Origin: Streptomyces katrae
Lineage (GTDB): Bacteria; Actinomycetota; Actinomycetes; Streptomycetales; Streptomycetaceae
NCBI RefSeq assembly: GCF_002028425.1
Contig: NZ_CP020042.1
Coordinates: 186,001-250,000, forward strand
Direction of reading: 5' to 3'
DNA length: 64,000 nt
Numbering within the stretch: position 1 is the first letter of the stretch; every line of letters starts with the position of its first letter. The notes beneath the pieces are model-generated. The model was not told the origin of the DNA, did no database searches, and saw only the letters and a program-made list of their open reading frames with translations. Shown here piece after piece: positions 17,661 through 26,520 of the stretch. Position numbers and translations under genes: made by a program.

Positions 17661-17826
17661 CGGGCGTGCGGTGGGACCGGGGCTATGGGGATCCTGAGGA
17701 CGGAGACTACGTGGCGTTGGGCCTTGCAAGCAGCGTCGGCCGGATCCCCGTCAGCCGTTCAGAGCGGTCGAGGAGGTGCGGGGCCAGTTCCATGTATGGG
17801 TGTGACCCACTTCGACGAGCCCAAAC

Positions 17827-19260
17827 TCAGGGCTGTGGGGTGCGCGCCGGCAGCAGAGCTGCGAAGGGAGTCATCGCGCCCCCGCCCAGCACACCGGTAA
17901 TGCCGAATCTGTCCAGGGACTCCTGCTTCCGGGAGAACTTTCCCTCGGCGTTGTAGGAGCTGACGAACATATCCGATTCGGCTCCGTTCTCACCCAGCAT
18001 TCGGACCGAGCTGATGTAGCGCGGCCGTCGTGTCACGTTGAGGAGATTATTGCTGTAGCGGAGTCTTCCGTGGTGCATGACGTAATCCGGGCAAGGACTG
18101 GGGTTGCATTCGTAGAATCGGGGGTCCTGCTGGTTCCACGAAAACGCGGGGACGGCGAATTCGGCGCCGATTTTCGCCCGATCGGCTCGCAGTAGCGAGA
18201 TGCCCACACCGGTCACAATCAGATCATAATTCGCGTCCTTGGGAATCTGGACCACGGCTCTTGAGCCTCGCGTGTCGCCAGGGTAGAGCATCAGGCCGGG
18301 GGTGAGGATCGGGCCCACGTTCAGTGATTGGTATCCGATGGGGTCGACGTGCAGCTCGGTGTCGATGCTCCACTCAGCGGCCTTCCGCCACTCCTTCTGG
18401 TCGAACTTCGCTCTGTCCTTCTCAAACTCGGAGGTACGTCCGGAAACGCGGTACCCCGCTGCCAGAACGTAGGCGGGCACCGTACCGGTGTTGCGGATGG
18501 TCATCTCCACGGGCAGGTGGATCACGGGACGCACGAGGTCCGGCACCGGCTTCCCGAAGGTGGCGTCGATAGAGAAGGTGAGGTTAGCCGCAGCGGGCTG
18601 GTAGACCGTCGAGTAGGCGAAGTTTGCGATGGCCAGGATGGCGGTGGCGGTCAGACCGGCCGTGAATCTCTTCGGATGCGGGATTCCCTTCCACGGCTGC
18701 TGGGACCGCACGGCCCATAGGGCCCACAGGGTCCAGAGGGAAATTGCGAAGAACGCCGGAACGTAGCGTGTGTATTCGCGCTGCTGGAACCACAGGAAGA
18801 GGAAGACGCCCTCGGTGGCGAGTGCGATGAGCACACCGACCAGGACCAGCGCCCCGGAGTACGCCAGCGTCCGCTTGCCCCAGTAGTCGAAGACGGCTGC
18901 TGCCGCGAGGCCCTGCGCCGCGCCCGCAAAGACGAACAGGAATCCGGTGATCCGGCCGGCGAAGGTGAGCGCGCCGAGCGCGTCCACCCGGCCGACGTCG
19001 ACGAGCAGAATCATGGACGACAGCAGGCCGGCGGCCATCAGCGCGATGATCCCGCGGCGGCGCCACAAACGGTCCGGCCAAGTGTCCCTGCCGCCCTCGC
19101 GCCAGGTCACTGTCGTGCGGTCGGCCAGGTCCATGTCCTTCGGGAGCCCTGCCCGGTGCAGCTGCTTGCGGAGGTCGCGGACGCTCCAGGCACTGCCGGC
19201 CGGCTCCCCGTTGACGGTCACCGCCCGTAGCCCCCGGCTGTCCGGGGGATGCACCACCAC
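17827..19260 (-). CDS. Hypothetical multi-pass membrane protein
   Basis: About 477 residues. The N-terminal ~75 residues are soluble (VNGEPAGSAWSVRDLRKQLH, VTWREGG). Five or so hydrophobic segments follow (GIIALMAAGLLSSMILLVDV, ITGFLFVFAGAAQGLAAAAV, LAYSGALVLVGVLIALA, FFAISLWTLWALWAV, TAGLTATAILAIANFAYS), and then a large, probably extracytoplasmic beta-rich domain with Cys residues in YECNPSPCPDYV. No family recognised. The frame is open to ATG 19275, but AGGAGG sits six bases before GTG 19260, which I prefer. Codon choice has more A/T third positions than its neighbours, a hint of transfer. Confidence 0.7.
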   Translation of the reverse strand: MVVHPPDSRGLRAVTVNGEPAGSAWSVRDLRKQLHRAGLPKDMDLADRTTVTWREGGRDTWPDRLWRRRGIIALMAAGLLSSMILLVDVGRVDALGALTFAGRITGFLFVFAGAAQGLAAAAVFDYWGKRTLAYSGALVLVGVLIALATEGVFLFLWFQQREYTRYVPAFFAISLWTLWALWAVRSQQPWKGIPHPKRFTAGLTATAILAIANFAYSTVYQPAAANLTFSIDATFGKPVPDLVRPVIHLPVEMTIRNTGTVPAYVLAAGYRVSGRTSEFEKDRAKFDQKEWRKAAEWSIDTELHVDPIGYQSLNVGPILTPGLMLYPGDTRGSRAVVQIPKDANYDLIVTGVGISLLRADRAKIGAEFAVPAFSWNQQDPRFYECNPSPCPDYVMHHGRLRYSNNLLNVTRRPRYISSVRMLGENGAESDMFVSSYNAEGKFSRKQESLDRFGITGVLGGGAMTPFAALLPARTPQP

Positions 19261-19594
19261 ACTAGGCCTCCTCATGCAGCCAGGCTCACGGCCGCACCGC
19301 TCGGGCGCATCCGGGACTAGGCCGGGCAGCCCCGTGCCGTATGGCGGCTGACCGAAGCCTGTGGCGAGGGGCCGTGGGACGGGGGACGACGGCGTCGGTC
19401 GTCACGGTGCCGGTGGCGCCGACCGAGCCCGTCCAGCCCTGCGGACCAGAGCGGTCGCCCCTCGGGCCGGCCCGGGTGGGCCCGGCCTACCACTCGGCGT
19501 TCGTCATTGTCCGTACGCCCGCCATCTACACCCTCGCCGCCAGCGTCCGCACCCCCTGATGTTCCTCGGCCGGCGCCAGCAGACCACAGCCAGC

Positions 19595-19880
19595 CCTCAC
19601 TTATCGTCACCGGGCCCGCCGCAGCCGGAAAGACCACAGCCCTCCTCCCCGTCGGACGCACCTGCCAACTCGCCCGCACGCGCCACAGCCCCGCCACGCA
19701 AGCCGTCGGACGCCGAGGTTCCCGCCCCATACCTCCCCGTCCCGCCGGAAGCGACCGTCAAAAAGCTCGCGGCGGAGTTCGGCCACTGCCTCTTGCATGG
19801 CTCAGACCCAGATCGCCGAGAGCGTCTGCCATATCTACAACCTGGTGGGTGTCCGCCTCGTTCTGTCGACCGCCGTAGGG
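19595..19880 (+). pseudogene. Remnant of a TniB-like transposition ATPase
   Basis: Three frames in succession give LIVTGPAAAGKTTALLPVGR (Walker A), then VPAPYLPVPPEATVKKLAAE, then AQTQIAESVCHIYNLVGVRL. Together these follow the order of TniB/IstB-like AAA ATPases from Tn7/Tn5053-type elements. Walker B, expected after GVRLVLIDE, has already diverged (RLVLSTAVGE). At least two frameshifts. No transposase partner is visible nearby. The remainder of 19261-20076 holds no supportable gene. Confidence 0.6.
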
Positions 19881-20076
19881 GAATTCGGTTTCCCCGTGTT
19901 CCGAGCCGGCACTATCGTGGCGGGACACGAACATCTCCTGGGCTCGTCCGCCTGCGAGCCCGAAGCGGCCGAAGCCCATTGTCGGCCTGGCCCGCAACGA
20001 CTGGCGTCACCGTGGGTCCAGCAGATCTGCACGAGACGGACGGGCCCTCACCGCACACCTAGAGAGCCGCATCTGC

Positions 20077-20772
20077 ATGAGAGCCCAACGCATTCGTCCT
20101 GTACTGGTGGCGGTCACCCTGCTGGGGCTGACCGTGACGGCTTGCGGGGACCAGACGAGCGCCGCACAGCGGGAACGCCGCCACCCGTACGCCGCCGTCG
20201 AGGAGCTTCCGGAAGCCCTGGCGCCGGACGGGACCACGATCGTCGTGGGGGACCCGCGACGGATGCCGGTTCACATCTACGAGGACATGCGGTGCTCCGT
20301 CTGCAGGGAGGTCGAGGTGACGGGGGCAGGCGCTTCGCTGCTGGACATGACGCTGGGCAAGGAAGCACGGACCGAGTACACCCTGTCCTCCGCCCTGGAC
20401 GACCGGCTGGGCGGCACCGGCTCGAAGAAGGCCGCCAACGCCCTGCGCGCCGCGCTGGAGCAGGGCAAGTTCACCGAGTACCGGGCCGTTCTCCTCCGGA
20501 ACCAACCTGAGGAGGACAGCGACGGCTACACCGACACATTCCTGCTCGAGACGGCGTCACGAGTGGAGGGCCTGCGCGGGCCGGCGTTCGACTCTGCGGT
20601 CAAGGAGATGAAGTACGCGGACTTCGTGGAAGCGTCCGAGAAGGCGTACGAGGCCGCCGGCGCACCCATGTCACCCGCGGCGGACATCAACGGCAAGCGG
20701 TTGCCGGACACCCAGTCGCAGGTGCTGCTCACCAAGGACTTCCTCCCGGTCTGGATAGCCGGCTACCGCTGA
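20077..20772 (+). CDS. Thioredoxin-fold (DsbA-like) lipoprotein
   Basis: 231 residues. The lipobox LTVTAC puts the lipidated Cys at 23. The mature domain reads PVHIYEDMRCSVCREVE with the redox pair Cys73-Ser-Val-Cys76 in the DsbA-family position, and continues with the inserted helical domain and a C-terminal AGAPMSPAADINGKRL, the usual cis-Pro region (Ala-Pro-Met). Probably an extracytoplasmic thiol oxidoreductase. Its neighbour is a decayed DUF58 operon reading the other way. Confidence 0.82.
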   Translation: MRAQRIRPVLVAVTLLGLTVTACGDQTSAAQRERRHPYAAVEELPEALAPDGTTIVVGDPRRMPVHIYEDMRCSVCREVEVTGAGASLLDMTLGKEARTEYTLSSALDDRLGGTGSKKAANALRAALEQGKFTEYRAVLLRNQPEEDSDGYTDTFLLETASRVEGLRGPAFDSAVKEMKYADFVEASEKAYEAAGAPMSPAADINGKRLPDTQSQVLLTKDFLPVWIAGYR

Positions 20773-20786
20773 CGTCCCCACACGGT

Positions 20787-22267
20787 TCAGAGGCGGCCGA
20801 GGCTCATGCGAAGGCGGCCCAAGCGGGCATCCCGGGCTGCTCGCCCGTGATCCACCACCAGTTCGCCGACGCCCTCGCTCACAGCGGCCGAGGCGGACGC
20901 AAGGCCTGACCGGTCCTGCCGGGACCTCCTGTACGGCGCCGTCGCAGTCAGATCACCGGTGTGGGCCTCGGCGCTCCAGCCGCATACTCCTTGCTTGTAG
21001 TGCACGGGCCTGGAGGCGGGCGGGGTGGTCGGCGCCTTGACGGTCTTTGGGGTGTCGTCGAGATCGGCGCGAACCTCGCCAGTGGTCTCGGCGATGGCGA
21101 GTGAGGCGGGCATACGTGCCCAGGAGGTGGCTGCGACGGGGGCTTGGGCGGCGAGGAGTACCACTGCGGTCGCAGCGGCGGCCGCCAGGGCGGGTGTCGC
21201 TCGCGGGCAGTCGGGTGGGGCGCTGACACCGGCTGTCCACGCGTCGGTGACGAGGAGGTAGGCCGGCAGCAGGGCGGCCATGCAGACGACCAGCCAGACA
21301 GGGGGCCGGTGGCTGCGGCGACCGCGATCGCCGCCGGCAGCACCGTCGTCCTGCGGCGGGCTGCCAGGGTCCGCCCGCGCGGGCGGTGGGAGCGGGCTGA
21401 GTCCCTCCGTGCGGTACGCGCGGTCCTTGCGGACCTCCAGCACACTCTCGACGATGCGGTAGAAGTACCCCTGGCCGCTGTCCGGTTGCAGCCAGCGGGT
21501 CGCGCCGCCCACCGATACGACGCCGACCCGGTCGTGGGTGCGCAGGTAGGCGCGGACCAGCCCGGCAGCGGCACGGAAGGTCTCGTCGAGCGAGGAAGCG
21601 TCGGTGACCGGGTTGACTACGTCGGCGAGCACATCGAGCAGCACCACCGTGTCGGCGGTGCGCTCCGCGGCGAACGGGTGGACCTGGAGGGCGCCGCGGC
21701 GGGTGGTGGCCGGCCGGTGGATCCGCCGCTGCCGTCGGCCGCGCACGTATCGGTGCACGCCGGTGACCTCGATGCCCTCGCCGCGCTGCTCGACGGTGTG
21801 CTCGACGAGCCGTTGTGGCAGCCGGACCGGGATGGGCGTGAGGCCGGCGTGTCCGGGCAGCGGAAAGACGGCGATGTCACCGAGTTCGGCTCGCACGGTG
21901 CGCCGGGCCGACCCTCCGGGGTCGTAGACGTCGACCTCGACCGTACCGAGCGTCCAGCGGCCCCAGCGCCGCGCGGTCAGGACGAGATCGACGCGGTGCG
22001 GGCCGACTGCGAGGTGGTCGAGCCGGACCCCGTGGCCGAGGGTGACGCCGGGGTCCAGGCGGGCGGGTTCACCGTCGTAGGACAGCGTGATCCGTACCGT
22101 CACCTGCTCGCCTTCGAAGCACCGCAGCGGTTCCGCCTCGGCCTCGACCGTCACCGCGTCCGGGCGCTGCCCGCTGCGCAGGGCGAGGTGACCAGGGCGG
22201 CAGCCAGCGCGACGACGGCCAACGTGCCCAGCCGCAGGGCGCGTTCGCCGGCGCGCAGCTTGATCAT
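20787..22267 (-). pseudogene. Decayed DUF58 protein
   Basis: The start (ATG 22267, MIKLRAGERALRLGTLAVVA, a membrane helix) is in a different frame from the main body, which begins as RPDAVTVEAEAEPLRCFEGE; the shift lies near 22180. The body has the DUF58 domain, including YVRGRRQRRIHRPATTRRGA, where the family normally has Trp rather than Arg after RIH. A vWA-like segment, VVLLDVLADVV, follows. After VLEVRKDRAYRTEGLS the conserved C-terminus is lost and unrelated hydrophobic sequence follows. DUF58 proteins usually work with MoxR ATPases, absent here. Confidence 0.65.
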
Positions 22268-22509
22268 GGCCGTGCTTACAGGGGTCGCGTCCTTCCAGCC
22301 GGTCAGTTCCGAGCGGTGTCCGTCCGGGGTGTACGTGATCAGGCGGCCGCGTAACCCGGTTCCATGGCCGTCCATGGAGGCGGCGACGTCATCGACCCGC
22401 AGGCCCTTGCCGTCTTTGGCCCTCGCGTCGGCGTGCACGGGGGGTGTGCGCAGAGGGCGGCGGCGAGCACCAGGGCCGCCGCCGTCACTGCGTAGATCGT
22501 CTTTCTCAT
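22268..22509 (-). pseudogene. Frameshifted small secreted protein preceding DUF58
   Basis: ATG 22509 begins a signal peptide, MRKTIYAVTAAALVLAAALC, but the mature part (VHADARAKDGKGLRVDDVAA, RGRLITYTPDGHRSELTGWK) is in another frame. That frame reads through PVSTA into the DUF58 start without a stop. Family unknown; its place suggests an operon partner of DUF58. Confidence 0.5.
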
Positions 22510-22643
22510 GCCGGTCCAACCGGGGCGACGGGCGGGAAGGCCAGCCGGAGGCCGCGGTGACCGGTCTCGAGGCGACATCGCACTGCCGGTCGTCCTCGCC
22601 GGGTATGGCAAGAGTGTCAGGGGCCAGCCGTAGGGTTCACCGA

Positions 22644-23120
22644 GTGAGTGACATCTACGAGCTGACGATCGGCGTCGATTTGAAGGGCGAGATCTCCGAG
22701 CAGGAACTCGCCGAGTTGAGCTGGCATCTGGGCATCGGACCCCAACCCGTGCGCCTGTCCATAGTTACCGAGTTCCCGGTCGTAGTAGAGGACGACTCGG
22801 GGATACCGGTGATTGAGGACGACCCCTACCCACTGCTCGCCGGCCGCGGCGCGGCGTGGCGGGTGGGTGGTGTGCTCTCCTCGGAACTGGTCCCTCACGT
22901 GAACCAGCCGCGGAGCGGTTGGTCGCTGACGTCACGACAGGAGATCCATCCGGACGAGTTCGAGAGGGTGGGCGAGCTGCTGCACTGGCTGGCCACAAGG
23001 GCTCACGAGAGGCACCAGCTCAGGGAGAACGCAGTCGGGATCGGATCCCTCAGGTTTTATGAGGCGGAGGTTCCGGATGTACTTCAGGTCGAGAGCGGAC
23101 AGGTCAACTGGCCGAGCTGA
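22644..23120 (+). CDS. Hypothetical protein
   Basis: 158 residues, soluble, acidic in the middle (VVVEDDSGIPVIEDDPYPLL) with a well-ordered alternation (VSDIYELTIGVDLKGEISEQ, WSLTSRQEIHPDEFERVGEL, RHQLRENAVGIGSLRFYEAE). No family recognised. GTG 22644 lacks a Shine-Dalgarno site; TAGGGT at 22631-22636 lies seven bases before it, so the mRNA may be leaderless. Divergent from the decayed DUF58 operon. Confidence 0.65.
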   Translation: MSDIYELTIGVDLKGEISEQELAELSWHLGIGPQPVRLSIVTEFPVVVEDDSGIPVIEDDPYPLLAGRGAAWRVGGVLSSELVPHVNQPRSGWSLTSRQEIHPDEFERVGELLHWLATRAHERHQLRENAVGIGSLRFYEAEVPDVLQVESGQVNWPS

Positions 23121-23189
23121 GCAGGACAGCGAGGGATTCGAGCACCGCGAGGACGCCTCGAAGGCTTTCTGCCTAGTACCAGTTCATCA

Positions 23190-23410
23190 GAGGGTGCGGC
23201 TGCTTGAGAGAGCGTTGCAACCGGGACCGCAGCCCCTCCGCCCCTGCCCCTGCCCCTGCCGCTGAGGGCTGCGTAGTGCCGTTCGTTCAGCAGGAGCTGC
23301 ATGAGCGGCGGGGGCCTGGTGCTGGTGACAGGACTTCTCGACTGCGCGGCGAGGTTTTGCAGCAGGTGCCAGTGGTCGGCACATCATCCAGCGAGCCAAC
23401 CCGCACGAGT
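23190..23410 (-). mobile_element. Small remnant of an ISL3-family transposase
   Basis: Reading leftward from about 23390, ADHWHLLQNLAA is followed, after a frame change, by RAVEKSCHQHQ. This is the ISL3 signature (DRWHLLHNL..AVEKTCHQH). The rest is worn to low-complexity sequence including three CCCCTG hexamers at 23241-23258. Only a fragment survives, and the flanks 23121-23513 show nothing else. Confidence 0.6.
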
Positions 23411-23513
23411 CCGGACCGCCCTGCCGGAACGCCGTGGACTGGGGATTCACGGGACTCCGGTCAGGGCCGCTCTTCAGGGAGGCACATCATCAGCCGGGGG
23501 CGGGCAAGGGTGG

Positions 23514-24557
23514 TCAGTTGCGGGCCGTCAGCGGGGGGTTGAGGCGGGCGAAGCCCTCCTGGCGCTCGTACGGGAAGTACGGGTACGGCGCCGGGCGGTG
23601 GCTGGCGGTGTCCAGGCGGGCCATCTGCCCAGCGGTCAGCTCCCAGCCGACGGCGCCGATGTTCTGCCGCAGCTGATGCTCGTCGCGGGCCCCGACGAGG
23701 ACGGTGGAGACGGTCGGGCGCCGCAGCAGCCAGTTGATGGCGACCTGAGGGATGGTCCGGCCCGTCTCCTGCGCGACCTCGTCGAGGGCGTCGACCACGT
23801 CGTACAGGTAGGCGTCCTCCACCGGCGGGCCGTAGTCGGCGGTCTCGTGGAGCCGGCTGCCGGCGGGCAGGGGGCGGCCACGGCGCAGCTTGCCGGTGAG
23901 GCGTCCCCAGCCGAGGGGGCTCCACACCATGGCGCCGACGCCCTGGTCGTGGCCGAGGGGCATCAGCTCCCATTCGTAGTCGCGGCCGACGAGGGAGTAG
24001 TAGACCTGGTGGGCCGCGTAGCGGGGGAAGCCGTGCCGGTCGGCGGCGGAGAGGGACTTCATCAGCTGCCAGCCGGCGAAGTTGGAGACGCCGACGTAGC
24101 GGACCTTGCCGGAGCCGACGAGCTGGTCGAGGGTGGACAGCACCTCCTCGACAGGGGTGGCGGCATCGAAGCCGTGCAGCTGGAAGAGGTCGATGTGGTC
24201 GGTGCCGAGGCGGCGCAGGGCGGCCTCGACCGCGCCGATCAGGCGGGAGCGCGAGGTGCCGTACTCGCCGGGGCCGTCGCCGGTGGGCAGCCCCGCCTTG
24301 GTGGAGATGAGGACCTGGTCGCGACGGCCCTTGACGGCCTGGCCGAGCACCTCCTCCGAGGCGCCCGCCGAGTAGACGTCGGCGGTGTCGAAGAGGGTGA
24401 TGCCGGCGTCGAGGCAGATGTCGACGAGCCGGCGCGCCTCCTGGGCGTCCGTGCTGCCCCATGCGCCGAACACGGGGCCCCGGCCGCCGAAAGTGCCTGC
24501 GCCGAAGCCGAGGGCGGGGACCCTGAGGCCGGACGCACCGAGCTGCCTGTATTCCAT
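23514..24557 (-). CDS. Aldo/keto reductase
   Basis: 347 residues from ATG 24557, with GGAGGGAG upstream. The AKR catalytic tetrad is visible: Asp57 and Tyr62 (TLFDTADVYSAG), Lys87 (ISTKAGL) and His128 (LFQLHGF), with the NADPH site near VLVGARDEHQLRQNIGAVGW. Overall it resembles the AKR11/YajO-Tas branch. It probably reduces small aldehydes or ketones. It shares a 96-base intergenic region full of GGAACC repeats with a TetR gene, its likely repressor. Confidence 0.9.
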   Translation of the reverse strand: MEYRQLGASGLRVPALGFGAGTFGGRGPVFGAWGSTDAQEARRLVDICLDAGITLFDTADVYSAGASEEVLGQAVKGRRDQVLISTKAGLPTGDGPGEYGTSRSRLIGAVEAALRRLGTDHIDLFQLHGFDAATPVEEVLSTLDQLVGSGKVRYVGVSNFAGWQLMKSLSAADRHGFPRYAAHQVYYSLVGRDYEWELMPLGHDQGVGAMVWSPLGWGRLTGKLRRGRPLPAGSRLHETADYGPPVEDAYLYDVVDALDEVAQETGRTIPQVAINWLLRRPTVSTVLVGARDEHQLRQNIGAVGWELTAGQMARLDTASHRPAPYPYFPYERQEGFARLNPPLTARN

Positions 24558-24579
24558 GACGGACTCCCTCCACAAGCGG

Positions 24580-24642
24580 TAATGGAACCGCAGAACCTTT
24601 AAGGTGGTTCCAACGTAACAGGCGAACACCGCTAATGGAACC
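24580..24642. promoter_or_regulatory. Putative TetR operator cluster
   Basis: TAATGGAACC occurs at 24580-24589 and 24633-24642, and its inverted core GGTTCC at 24606-24611. ACCTTTAAGGT (24595-24605) is an 11-base perfect palindrome. The arrangement between divergent AKR and TetR genes suggests cooperative repressor sites; -10 and -35 boxes are not obvious. Confidence 0.5.
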
Positions 24643-24653
24643 AGGGATCCGTT

Positions 24654-25346
24654 ATGACATTTGAGAGTGATGCCCCGATGCCCATGGACGCTTCGCGGGA
24701 CACGGAGGACGCAGGGGGTGCGCGGGGTGCGGGGGACGAGTCCGCCGACCCCGGGACCGTCCGCCCCGGGGGACGGACGGCCCGGGTACGGGCCGCCGTG
24801 CTGCAGGCGGCCGGGGACATGCTGGCCGAGCAGGGCGTCCACGGGCTGGACCTCGCCGAGGTCGCCCGGCGGGCCGACGTCGGCAAGACCACCGTCTACC
24901 GGCGTTGGGGCACCGTGGCCGGCCTCGTCACCGACCTGCTGACGGACATGGCCGAACAGTCACTCCCGCGCACCGACACCGGCTCGCTGGAGGGGGACCT
25001 GCTGGCCAACGCCGGGCTCGTCAGGCGCACCCTGTCCGACCCGCGCCAGGGCCCCCTGTTCAAGGCCGTCATCGCGGCCGCGGTGGGCGACACCCGGACG
25101 GCCGAGGCCCTGCACCGCTTCTACGAGATCCGGGTCGCGGAATGGGCGCCCTGCGTCCAGGAGGCCGTCGCACGGGGGGAGGTGCCGGAGGGCACCGACG
25201 CCGCCGAGGTCGTGCGGGCCGTCTCCGCCCCGCTGTACTACCGGCTGCTGACCACGGACGCCCCGCTGGACGAGGCCGCGGCCCGCCGGGCGGCCGGGGC
25301 GGCGGTGGCGGCGGCCCGTGCGGGAGCCTTCGTGCGGATTCCGTAG
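24654..25346 (+). CDS. TetR-family transcriptional regulator
   Basis: 230 residues. An unusually long disordered leader of about 35 residues (acidic, Gly/Ala-rich) precedes the helix-turn-helix ARVRAAVLQAAGDMLAEQGV, LDLAEVARRADVGKTTVYRR. The C-terminal domain (EALHRFYEIRVAEWAPCVQE, VVRAVSAPLYYRLLTTDAPL) is of the TetR_C_16-like type. It probably represses the divergent aldo/keto reductase. The leader may be partly non-coding if an internal start is used. Confidence 0.85.
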   Translation: MTFESDAPMPMDASRDTEDAGGARGAGDESADPGTVRPGGRTARVRAAVLQAAGDMLAEQGVHGLDLAEVARRADVGKTTVYRRWGTVAGLVTDLLTDMAEQSLPRTDTGSLEGDLLANAGLVRRTLSDPRQGPLFKAVIAAAVGDTRTAEALHRFYEIRVAEWAPCVQEAVARGEVPEGTDAAEVVRAVSAPLYYRLLTTDAPLDEAAARRAAGAAVAAARAGAFVRIP

Positions 25347-25535
25347 CGACGGCGGGTCGGCCTCGGCCACTTCCTCCCCGCCTGGATCGACGCGTCCCGG
25401 CCTCACCGGCTGGGTTTGGGCTCGAGCCGAGGAGGCAGCAGCCTGGCTGGGGCGGTGCTCCGTGGACGCGGGCTCGATCGCGAAGGACATCGCGGCGGGG
25501 GAGACGAGGGACGAGATCGAGCCGGCCGTCCCCGC

Positions 25536-25565
25536 GCTGTGCTGTGCTGTGCTGTGCTGTGCTGT
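25536..25565. repeat. Pentanucleotide tandem repeat (GCTGT)x6
   Basis: Six exact tandem copies of GCTGT, followed by CTGT, lie in the 333-base gap between the convergent TetR and kinase genes. Nothing else is recognised in 25347-25679. Such a repeat is prone to slipped-strand length change. Confidence 0.9.
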
Positions 25566-25679
25566 CTGTACCTTGCGGCTGAGGTCGTGGTGACCCATCT
25601 GTCTCGTGCCTTCCGCCTCCGCCCCGGAACTGTGCACGGGTGCCGGCGGGAGCATGTAAACCTGCCCGTCCCGCCGTCA

Positions 25680-26321
25680 TCAGACGGTACTGAGAACAAG
25701 GTCGGCGCGGTGGCGGCCCAGGGCGACGAGGCGGGCGTTGGGCTCGTCCGAGCGTGCGACCCAGGCACGCGCATACGCCGGGTCCTTGCCGTGCCGCACG
25801 TGACGGCCGATCAGCCGGTCCAGGCGCAGGTCCTCTGCCGGGTCGAGGTACCAGGCCTCGTCCAGCAGCGGCCGTACCGCGGCCCACTCCCCCACGTCGT
25901 GCAGCAGGTAGTTCCCCTCGGTGATCACCAGCGGTACGTCCGGGCAGACGGGGATACTGCCCGCGATCGGTTCCTCCAGCGAGCGGTCGAAGGCGGGCGC
26001 GTACACCGTGGACGCCTGCGGTGCGCGCAGCCGCTGTAGCAGGGCTGCGTAGCCGGCGGCGTCGAAGGTGTCGGGGGCGCCCTTGCGGTCGGCGCGACCC
26101 GTGCGGTCCAGCACGGCCTGCGCGAGGTGGAACCCGTCCATCGGGACCACGACGGCCCGCTGCGGGCCGAGCGCGTCCGCGATCCGGGCAGCCAGTGTCG
26201 ACTTTCCGGCCCCCGGGGGGCCGGCGATGCCCAGCAGGCGCCGCTCACCCGTGTTGGCCAGTGCCTCCGCCCTCGTTACCGCTGCCGGTTCAGGTTCAGG
26301 TTCAGGTTCCGTCGAGCGCAT
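25680..26321 (-). CDS. P-loop nucleoside/nucleotide kinase-family protein
   Basis: 213 residues. Walker A is GIAGPPGAGKST (residues 31-42); VVPMDGFHLAQAVLDRTGRA and VPLVITEGNYLLHDVGEWAA match the uridine/pantothenate kinase-like group, in which the PMDGFH Asp acts in catalysis. The substrate is not defined by sequence. The N-terminus is a run of Glu-Pro repeats encoded by GGTTCA hexamers (26287-26310), immediately after the start, so repeat slippage would change only this tail. No operon partner. Confidence 0.85.
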   Translation of the reverse strand: MRSTEPEPEPEPAAVTRAEALANTGERRLLGIAGPPGAGKSTLAARIADALGPQRAVVVPMDGFHLAQAVLDRTGRADRKGAPDTFDAAGYAALLQRLRAPQASTVYAPAFDRSLEEPIAGSIPVCPDVPLVITEGNYLLHDVGEWAAVRPLLDEAWYLDPAEDLRLDRLIGRHVRHGKDPAYARAWVARSDEPNARLVALGRHRADLVLSTV

Positions 26322-26520
26322 CCGTCCATCCTGCCCGAGGGCGTGACGGTCCGCGGCCGCTTCGGCATGAGGAGGAGGTCTGCACCTCGGGTTCAGGTGG
26401 AGGCACAGGGTTCAGCGCGCGCGCCGTCGCGGACGTCCCCATCGGTCTGCCCCAGCGGGCGAACACGCGATCTGCCGCATTCCGGCGAAGGGGCGTGCCC
26501 CGCAATCTCCCTTCATCAGC

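Noticed and set aside
23301..24602. A 433-codon plus-strand frame opposite the aldo/keto reductase
   Set aside because: Valine/Gly/Asp-rich shadow; AKR catalytic residues lie on the minus strand.
25536..25565. The (GCTGT)x6 tract as a phase-variation switch of a gene
   Set aside because: It lies between convergent genes and inside no supported reading frame or promoter, so no switched gene can be named.
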